The position numbers were made by a program, and so were the translations under genes. Positions 58,562 to 64,000 of a stretch of DNA of 64,000 nt are shown here, in pieces. The stretch's first letter is position 1. Each line of letters starts with the position of its first letter. The stretch is taken from positions 1,407,608 through 1,471,607 of the forward strand of contig NZ_CP101620.1 in assembly GCF_024399475.1 (NCBI RefSeq), read 5' to 3'. The DNA is from Allocoprobacillus halotolerans. GTDB taxonomy: Bacteria > Bacillota_I > Bacilli_A > Erysipelotrichales > Coprobacillaceae. The notes under the pieces were generated by a model. The model made no database searches. It worked only from the letters and a program-made list of their open reading frames with translations, and was not told the DNA's origin.

Positions 58562-59884
58562 ATGGAAAGTATTAAATCGTTTTTTGAAAAATTTCAGATG
58601 ACTATGGAGGAAAAAGTCGTACCTGTAGCTTCTCGTATTTCATCACAGAGACATTTGGCTGCATTAAGAGATGGACTAACAATTTTAATTCCTTTCACAG
58701 TCATTGGTGGTATTGCTTTAATGATAGCCAATCCACCGGTTGATTTAGAAACAATTCAACCTACTAATTTTTTCTTTCAATTTTTAATTGCATGGAAAAA
58801 TTGGGCTACTGACTGGAGTGCATTATTATCTATACCTAATAATTTAACGATTGGAATTATTTCAATTTATGTTGTTTTAGGTGTTTCTTATCGTTTGTCA
58901 AAGACATATCATATGGAAGCATTTGCCAATTGTTTGACAGCATTATTTGTCTTTTTATGTGTTGCAGGTGTACCACAAAGTTTAAATGATGGAAACTATA
59001 TCAATATTTCTGGCTTAGGTTCTACATCAATGTTTGCAGCAATTGTTGTAGGATTGGTTGTTATAGAGATTAATCATTTTCTGATTGTTAAAAATATTAA
59101 GATTTCAATGCCACAAAGTGTACCTCCAATGGTAGCTGGGCCATTTGAAGTTTTATTACCATTAGCAATTAATATGGTATTGTTTATTGGTTTGGATCAG
59201 TTTATTATATATTTAACAGGTAGTGGTTTTGTTAATTTAGTCTTTACGATTTTCTCACCACTTATTTCTGCAACATCATCATTACCATCTATGTTATTTA
59301 TTGTATCATTAACAGTAATATTTTGGTTCTTTGGTATTCATGGTGATAATATGGTTAGTGCGATTACTACACCTATTTTTACAGGAAATTTAGTTATGAA
59401 TCTTGAAGCATATAATGCCGGAAAAGATATTCCAAACATTATTGCAGGAAACTTTACATTTATTTTTGGGTTAGCTATTTGTTATTTGGCAATATTATTC
59501 CATATGAATTTTGTTTGCAAAAATAAAAGATTACGTTCGCTTGGACGTTTAGCTATTCCATCATCGTTGTTTAATATAAATGAACCATTGGTATTTGGAG
59601 TGCCAACAGTATTAAATATTTTAACATTTATTCCAAGTTTAGTATGTACAATATTTAATGTTGCTATAGCTTATGGAGCAACATATTATGGGTTAATGGG
59701 AAGAACATGTATGAGTGTTCCTTGGACATTACCAGCACCACTTTATGCATTTCTTTCTACAATGGATTGGAAAGCTATTATTGTATGGTTATTCTTGTTT
59801 GTTGTTAATGTTTTAATCTTCTTACCATTTATGCTAAGTTATGATAAGCAATTAGATTTAGAAGATTCATCAAATAAAGAGTAG
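58562..59884 (+). CDS. celB: PTS sugar transporter subunit IIC, lactose/cellobiose family
   Basis: 440 residues, about ten membrane helices. Starts SFFEKFQMTMEEKVVPVASRISSQRHLAALRDG, typical of the Lac/Cel IIC family; substrate-channel region SLFNINEPLVFGVPTVLN near residue 340 is the conserved NEP motif. Imports beta-glucosides with phosphorylation. The IIA and IIB genes are not in the window, so the IIC stands alone with the NIF3-like gene. AGGGAG upstream; controlled by the promoter and cre site just before it. Confidence 0.9.
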   Translation: MESIKSFFEKFQMTMEEKVVPVASRISSQRHLAALRDGLTILIPFTVIGGIALMIANPPVDLETIQPTNFFFQFLIAWKNWATDWSALLSIPNNLTIGIISIYVVLGVSYRLSKTYHMEAFANCLTALFVFLCVAGVPQSLNDGNYINISGLGSTSMFAAIVVGLVVIEINHFLIVKNIKISMPQSVPPMVAGPFEVLLPLAINMVLFIGLDQFIIYLTGSGFVNLVFTIFSPLISATSSLPSMLFIVSLTVIFWFFGIHGDNMVSAITTPIFTGNLVMNLEAYNAGKDIPNIIAGNFTFIFGLAICYLAILFHMNFVCKNKRLRSLGRLAIPSSLFNINEPLVFGVPTVLNILTFIPSLVCTIFNVAIAYGATYYGLMGRTCMSVPWTLPAPLYAFLSTMDWKAIIVWLFLFVVNVLIFLPFMLSYDKQLDLEDSSNKE

Positions 59885-59907
59885 TATTTTTTGATAGGGG
59901 GAATATT

Positions 59908-60711
59908 GTGAAAATTCAAGAAATTATAGATTGCCTAGAATCGCAAGGTGAGTGGGTTAATCGTCAATATACACGTGACCATGTTTTAGTTGGTAATGGG
60001 GATATGGAAATTGAGAAAGTTATAGTATGTTGGGTGGCAACTAATGAAGTAATTAGACAAGCTATTCAAGAACAATGTCATTTTATTATTACACATGAAA
60101 ATCCATTTTATATGAGTGGAACATCTATACCAACGGAGATTTTATACTCACAAAGAGAAAAAATGGAATTGTTAAATAAACATCAGATAACTATTTATCG
60201 CTGTCATGATTTATGGGATTTATATCCACAAATAGGGGTAAGAGATCAATGGGCTCAGCTTCTAGATTTACCATTTAAAAATGCATCTTCAATGCATAGT
60301 TATATAAGAGTTTCACAACCATTTGATATGTCGGTACAAGAGTTAGCTCAACATATTATACGAAATATAGAAATGTATGATGAATTTGGAGTTGAAGTAA
60401 TAGGAAACCTTCAACAAACAGTTCATTGTTTAGGTATAGGTACTGGAGCTTGTACAGATATTATTGAAATGTATCATGCCGGAGCAGATGTTTGTTTAGT
60501 AAGCGATGATGGTATCAATAACTGGGTACATACACAATGGGCAATGGATCATCAAATACCGTTGATTGTTGTTAATCATTTAACGAGTGAAGCAGCAGGG
60601 ATTAGACGATTAAGTCAATATCTTTCATGTCAATTTCCAAATATTGAATTTCAGTTTATAAAGAATGATTATGGTATTCACCATATAGAAAAAGGGGCTG
60701 TAACGAAATAA
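59908..60711 (+). CDS. NIF3-like dinuclear metal-centre protein, C-terminus altered by an IS
   Basis: 267 residues. NIF3/DUF34-type: ITHENPFYMSG (metal-binding His where the family has HHP), YRCHDLWD, and the C-terminal GTGACTDIIEMYHAGADVCLVSDDG with VVNHLTSEAAG. Starts at GTG with AGGGGG upstream. Function of the family is debated; here it shares the sugar PTS operon. The last residues GAVTK and the stop codon lie in the terminal inverted repeat of the adjoining insertion sequence, so the natural end has been replaced. Confidence 0.8.
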   Translation: MKIQEIIDCLESQGEWVNRQYTRDHVLVGNGDMEIEKVIVCWVATNEVIRQAIQEQCHFIITHENPFYMSGTSIPTEILYSQREKMELLNKHQITIYRCHDLWDLYPQIGVRDQWAQLLDLPFKNASSMHSYIRVSQPFDMSVQELAQHIIRNIEMYDEFGVEVIGNLQQTVHCLGIGTGACTDIIEMYHAGADVCLVSDDGINNWVHTQWAMDHQIPLIVVNHLTSEAAGIRRLSQYLSCQFPNIEFQFIKNDYGIHHIEKGAVTK

Positions 60712-60884
60712 CTTTTTTAAAAGTTGATTCGTTCAGCTTTTTTCTTTTCTCAAAAATTTGACAATAAAAAAACATCTTCTTCTTTTTTTGATGCTCATCC
60801 TAGTATTTTTATGTCTTTTTTTCTGTTTTTGAGCGCAATATCCCTATCTGCACTTAAATCCGTTTTTGACATGTGCATAACTTT

Positions 60885-62179
60885 CTAATTGAAAAGCGAT
60901 TTTTTCCTGTCCTCTTTCTCTTTTCTTAGGCGATAGTTGTGATATTTCCTCAAATTGTATCCCAAACATACAATGAGAAATTCCATTTTTGCATTTTTCA
61001 GTCCTCTTCTCGTAAATCTTACGAATCCCATGTCCTGCTTTATCACTCCAAATGCTCCCTCTACCTGTATGCTTCTTTGCCTCTTTAGCTCCTTCCCAAA
61101 TTCTGTGGACAGGTTTTCATCAACCACTGCATAGAACTCGTCCAGCACCACATCTCTTGTTACTATCTTCCTGTGTTTCCTGCTCCTGCAGCACTCTTCC
61201 ATATATGGACATCCTTCACAGCTTTCCTGACTTGTCATCCTTTGCTTTATTTTCAGGTATTCTCCTCGCTCATCGTATATATCTTCAATATTCTGATCAA
61301 AAACGAGTCCATTGGGACAGACCTTATATCCTTCTTCATTCTTCTTCCAATTATATGGATTGTATTTCTTTTTTCTGAATTTCGGTTCATTCTTCTTTGC
61401 ATACATTGCATACTTCATGTACAGCTCCATCCCATGAGTCAGGCAGTACATATAATTATCTTCATTTCCATAGCCTGCATCCGCCATTGGATATGTTGGG
61501 TATTCTCCTGTGTACTGTTTATATCTTTCCATGAATGGTATGAATGTCTTTGCATCCGCTGGTCGCTGAAACAAATCTGCATTGACTATCAATCCATCAC
61601 TGACTGCTATCTGTACATTGTAGCACGGTCTGCTTAATCCGGTTTTGCAGTAATAATCTATCTTTGCTGCACACATCGTGGCATCTAGATCAGTCTTTGA
61701 GCAGCTGTTTCTGTCTTTCCCTATGACAGAAAGCCAGTATTCATATTCATCAAGTTTCATGTAATATTCCAGAAATAGGTCATACCATCTCTGGATTTTG
61801 GTTTTCCTTTTTCCTCTTCCATAGACGGGCTCAATGCCATTGCTGACCATCACTTCCATAAAATACTGTGCAATGTAGCCAATTTCCTGTGCACAGTAAA
61901 AATAATGATATGAAAAGTCAAATCCTCTTTCCATGTTCATTTCAGTGATTGAATGTGTTATTTTAGAAAACAGCTTCATTCTTGCATTGAGTATCCTTGT
62001 CTTGTATACAAAAGAATATTTATTGGCGTTGGCTTCAATCTTGGTTCCATCAATATACTGAATGGACTTGTCCACATCCATGAGATGACAGATATTTTCA
62101 GTCACTTCAAAATAAATCTCATCAATGTCACAGATGAGATAATCATTCAATAGTCTTTCAAATGACATGAAGCTAGGCG
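60885..62179 (-). pseudogene. IS1182-family transposase, C-terminal part
   Basis: About 430 residues: SFMSFERLLNDYLICDIDEIYFEV, then the DDE domain with GTKIEANANKYSFV, DLDATM, MADAGYG and the glutamate in EGAFGVIKQDMGFVRFTRRG, plus the cysteine cluster CEGCPYMEECC typical of IS1182. The N-terminal part is at 63523-63816, separated by the IS3 insertion, so no full protein is made. An ATG at 62168 gives the open part. Confidence 0.86.
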
Positions 62180-62206
62180 TGGTACTATGTCAAGATTTCG
62201 GACAAC

Positions 62207-63061
62207 TTAAATTGCAGAATTTGTAATAAAAGTTGTTTGATTTTTGTTAGTCACTGCTAACATATAGTTTTTCTCGTATTCGTTGGGTGACTGATACCCA
62301 CAATGTGAATGAATCCTTATTGTATTGTAGAATCCCTCTATGTATTCAAATACAAGTTGATATGCTTCTTCATAATTCATTATCTTATAAAAATTCAACC
62401 ACTCCCTTTTGATTAATGCATGAAATGATTCTATACAGGCATTATCCCATGGTGTTCCTTTTCTTGAGTAACTTGTTACAAATCCTTCTGTCATCTCCTG
62501 ATATTTAGTTGATGTGAACTGCACGCCCCTGTCACTTTGCACCACTAATGGTTTTTCTACCTTCCTTCTTTCCTTTGCCTTTTCAATACTTTTTAGAACT
62601 TCATCTGTTTCCATCGTTTTTGTCAGCACCCATGATATGATTTTTCTTGAGTATAGGTCCATGACGCTTGTCAAATAGACAAAGCCTTCATCAACTGTTC
62701 TTATATAAGTTATATCTGTACACCAGGCACAATCAGGTCTTGATGGATTAAAATGTCTATTGAGCAGATTTTTAAGCCTTGAAGAGAAATCCTCACTTAT
62801 TGTTGTTTGAACGTATGGCTTTACATATCTAGCCTTCCAGCTGTTTTCTCTCATGATGGAATAAATGTATCTTTGACTGACTTTTTCACCATTTTGATTG
62901 AGCATCTCTGTTATTTTTGGTGAGCCATATATTTCATGAGAATTTCTATAAATTTCCTCAACTTTCTTTGTAATTTTTTCTCTTCTTTGTTTTGTATAGC
63001 TTGGCTTTCTATTAATGTAATCATAATAACCTGATTTGCTGACATCTAACTGTTTTAGCAC
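62207..63061 (-). CDS. IS3-family transposase OrfB (DDE integrase)
   Basis: 284 residues in its own frame, from a GTG. HTH_21 region first, then integrase core with the DDE triad: Asp in CAWCTDITYI, Asp in VVQSDRGVQFTS, Glu in DNACIESFHALIKREW. The real enzyme is expected as an OrfAB fusion made by -1 frameshifting from orfA: in that frame reading continues without stop from the slippery site into LKQLDVSKSGYYDY. Confidence 0.9.
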   Translation of the reverse strand: MLKQLDVSKSGYYDYINRKPSYTKQRREKITKKVEEIYRNSHEIYGSPKITEMLNQNGEKVSQRYIYSIMRENSWKARYVKPYVQTTISEDFSSRLKNLLNRHFNPSRPDCAWCTDITYIRTVDEGFVYLTSVMDLYSRKIISWVLTKTMETDEVLKSIEKAKERRKVEKPLVVQSDRGVQFTSTKYQEMTEGFVTSYSRKGTPWDNACIESFHALIKREWLNFYKIMNYEEAYQLVFEYIEGFYNTIRIHSHCGYQSPNEYEKNYMLAVTNKNQTTFITNSAI

Positions 63062-63129
63062 ACTGGAAATCGAAATTGTTGAATCTTTCTTTTTTGATTC
63101 TTTAACACTTTCGTAGATGTCCTTTTGGT

Positions 63130-63420
63130 TTATTTTCCCAGTATGCCAATAGCCTTTTTTAGGATTTCTAATGCATCCTTTGTATCTTTAAGTTCTTTTC
63201 TTAATTTGGCTATTTCCTTAGCTTCATCACTTGAATAATTTCCACTTCCTCTTATAATCACTTCATCATTATTTTTCTTGTAACTTTTCATCCATCCACC
63301 AATCGTCGTATCATGAATTCCAAATCTTTTTGATACACTTACATATGATTCATCTGGATGATCTAAACAGTACTGAATCACTCCTTCTCTAAAATCTTTA
63401 TCATAAGTATGTTTTGCCAT
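63130..63420 (-). CDS. IS3-family transposase OrfA
   Basis: 96 residues: HTH domain YDKDFREGVIQYCLDHPDES...SVSKRFGIHDTTIGGWMKSY followed by a leucine-rich coiled coil (IAKLRKELKDTKDALEILKKAI). Near its end the codons CTA AAA AAG contain the slippery heptamer A AAA AAG (complement of 63154-63160), from which a -1 shift leads directly into orfB. Confidence 0.9.
   Translation of the reverse strand: MAKHTYDKDFREGVIQYCLDHPDESYVSVSKRFGIHDTTIGGWMKSYKKNNDEVIIRGSGNYSSDEAKEIAKLRKELKDTKDALEILKKAIGILGK
63154..63160 (-). promoter_or_regulatory. Programmed -1 frameshift site of the IS3 element
   Basis: A AAA AAG in the orfA frame; after a -1 slip the frame stays open through KKGYWHTGKINQKDIYE into OrfB. 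This matches the classical IS3/IS150 mechanism. Confidence 0.75.
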
Positions 63421-63522
63421 ATGTTTCTTCCTCTCATTCTGTTTGTTTTATAATTCATATGACATTGTACCATCAATGATTTTCTCTGTCATTTACCTTG
63501 TACAGTTTTTATTCTACCATCA

Positions 63523-63816
63523 ATACATGAATCTGATGTCATGCCTGCATAGGGATTCCAAATCTCTAAGATGGCATTTTCCAATCATTCTTGCAAGTAA
63601 AACAGCCTTTAGAAGCAAGATGTTATCATATCCCTTTCTCCCTCGACACTCTTTTCTTTTCAGGTATTTATAAAGATTCACTCCTTCCAGTGCCTTTAAG
63701 AAAGAAACAACCTCATCATCAGGATCAATTTTTAATCCCAAATCTAGTGGCAAAGATAACTGAAATGCGTTATAATTGTTATTGTGATTAGATTGTGTAA
63801 ATGTGGTGATTTCCAT
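63523..63816 (-). pseudogene. IS1182-family transposase, N-terminal part
   Basis: 98 residues: MEITTFTQSNHNNNYNAFQL, LDLGLKIDPDDEVVSFLKALE and RGRKGYDNILLLKAVLLARM, ending ESLCRHDIRFMY at the IS3 insertion; IS1182 proteins continue there toward the SFMSFERL seen at 62168. A TATAAT box is only 8 bases before the ATG, so translation would begin almost at the 5' end of the transcript. Confidence 0.84.
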
Positions 63817-63830
63817 AATCTAATTATACC

Positions 63831-63875
63831 AAAAAGGACAATGTAAATCATTAACTGATTTCATTGCCCTTTTTG
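63831..63875. terminator. Terminator hairpin just inside the IS1182 end
   Basis: AAAAAGG.CAATG.AAATCA pairs with TGATTT.ATTG.CCTTTTT, with A and T runs on both sides. It lies upstream of the IS1182 transposase start, where it would stop read-in transcription from the neighbouring minus-strand gene. Confidence 0.7.
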
Positions 63876-63896
63876 TTTTGACTGCATTTTTAATAT

Positions 63897-64000
63897 TTAT
63901 TTCGTTACAGCCCCTTTTTCTTCTAAGTATAAACCGTAGTAATAAGAAATAATTTCAGCAAAGAAATAAAGTGTTGTACGATTGTCTAATTGCTTTAAAA
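63897..64000 (-). CDS. 3' end of an unrecognised gene, its last codons from the IS repeat
   Basis: 33 codons run in from the window edge: LKQLDNRTTLYFFAEIISYY, then YGLYLEEKGAVTK and a stop. Aromatic and helical, perhaps the C-terminus of a regulator or enzyme linked to the PTS region; too little remains to name it. GAVTK and stop are encoded by the IS1182 inverted repeat, exactly as for the NIF3-like gene on the other side. Confidence 0.45.
   Translation of the reverse strand, partial: LKQLDNRTTLYFFAEIISYYYGLYLEEKGAVTK

Larger units (their letters stand above)
62180..63522 (-). mobile_element. IS3-family (IS150-group-like) element inserted in the IS1182 transposase
   Basis: 1343 bases with TG...CA ends. 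The termini TGGTACTATGTCAAGATTTC (62180) and TGATGGTAGAATAAAAACTG (complement of 63503-63522) are imperfect inverted repeats, best in the inner part (GGACAACTTAAA against GTACAAGGTAAA). It carries orfA and orfB on the minus strand. No target duplication is visible (GCG on one side, ATA on the other), and about 6 codons of the host transposase appear to be missing at the junction. Confidence 0.8.
60694..63914 (-). mobile_element. IS1182-like element, itself carrying an IS3-like element
   Basis: Ends are a perfect inverted repeat: GGGGCTGTAACGAAATAA at 60694-60711 and its complement at 63897-63914; the match extends seven bases outward (AGAAAAA/TTTTTCT), giving 25 bases at 60687-60711 and 63897-63921, either as part of the repeat or from a palindromic target. 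Without the inner IS3 element it is ~1.88 kb, normal for IS1182. The transposase gene is split in two pieces. It lies between two convergent genes. Confidence 0.82.

Noticed and set aside
62168-62190. Target-site duplication around the IS3-like element
   Set aside because: Flanking triplets (GCG and ATA) do not match; no 3-4 base repeat could be aligned.

Overview
The window is AT-rich, Gram-positive-type chromosome. Shine-Dalgarno sites are strong (AGGAGG class), rho-independent terminators close most units, and TTGACA/TATAAT promoters and a CcpA-type cre site can be read directly. The order spoIIE-tilS-hpt-ftsH-hslO, prfA-prmC, parAB and the lipid pair pssA-psd point to a Firmicute. Overall gene content and codon use suggest an Erysipelotrichia/Coprobacillaceae-like gut bacterium. 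That placement is inference; only the low-GC, spore-lineage Firmicute character is directly supported.

Layout. 1-11.6 kb is a nitrogen-assimilation block: glutamate synthase (gltB 3' part, gltD), an Rpn-family nuclease gene with a duplicated tail, an ammonium transporter fused to a PII domain, and carAB behind a leader with an attenuator-like terminator. 11.7-15.5 kb holds a decayed HipA-like kinase, an MFS exporter, a zinc phospholipase-like gene and a flavodoxin. 15.7-21.5 kb holds a VanY-type lipoprotein, dut, a CapA lipoprotein, pssA-psd and parAB. 22-31.9 kb holds a MATE pump, a BceAB-like ABC pair, DegV, a membrane-anchored SF2 helicase and a GH1 phospho-glucosidase. 32-42.4 kb is accessory and heavily decayed: a second Rpn locus with a tail duplication, DUF1877, AraC, a hydrolase/ROK deletion scar, PAP2, a GNAT, a dead hybrid kinase, a GntR-ABC operon with a clear operator, and SdpI. 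42.4-58.4 kb is mostly core: HAD, prfA-prmC, an FtsX/ABC gene followed by a two-component system, nanE, spoIIE-tilS-hpt-ftsH-hslO. 58.4-64 kb is a cre-controlled PTS IIC with a NIF3-like gene, followed by an IS1182-like element that itself contains an IS3/IS150-like element.

Three themes stand out. First, both Rpn loci consist of a complete gene followed directly by a truncated copy of its own 3' end plus terminator. At the second locus an almost ideal internal Shine-Dalgarno and in-frame ATG lie inside the gene and are kept in the truncated copy, as expected for an intragenic RpnS-type antitoxin that has become free-standing. Second, about eleven otherwise conserved genes carry a single missing base, nearly always in a homopolymer and never a gained base. 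This could be systematic under-calling in the assembly or genuine decay. Third, the Amt-PII fusion has an in-frame TAG and a PII domain that lacks its T-loop.

There are no rRNA genes and no CRISPR array, and I recognised no tRNA.
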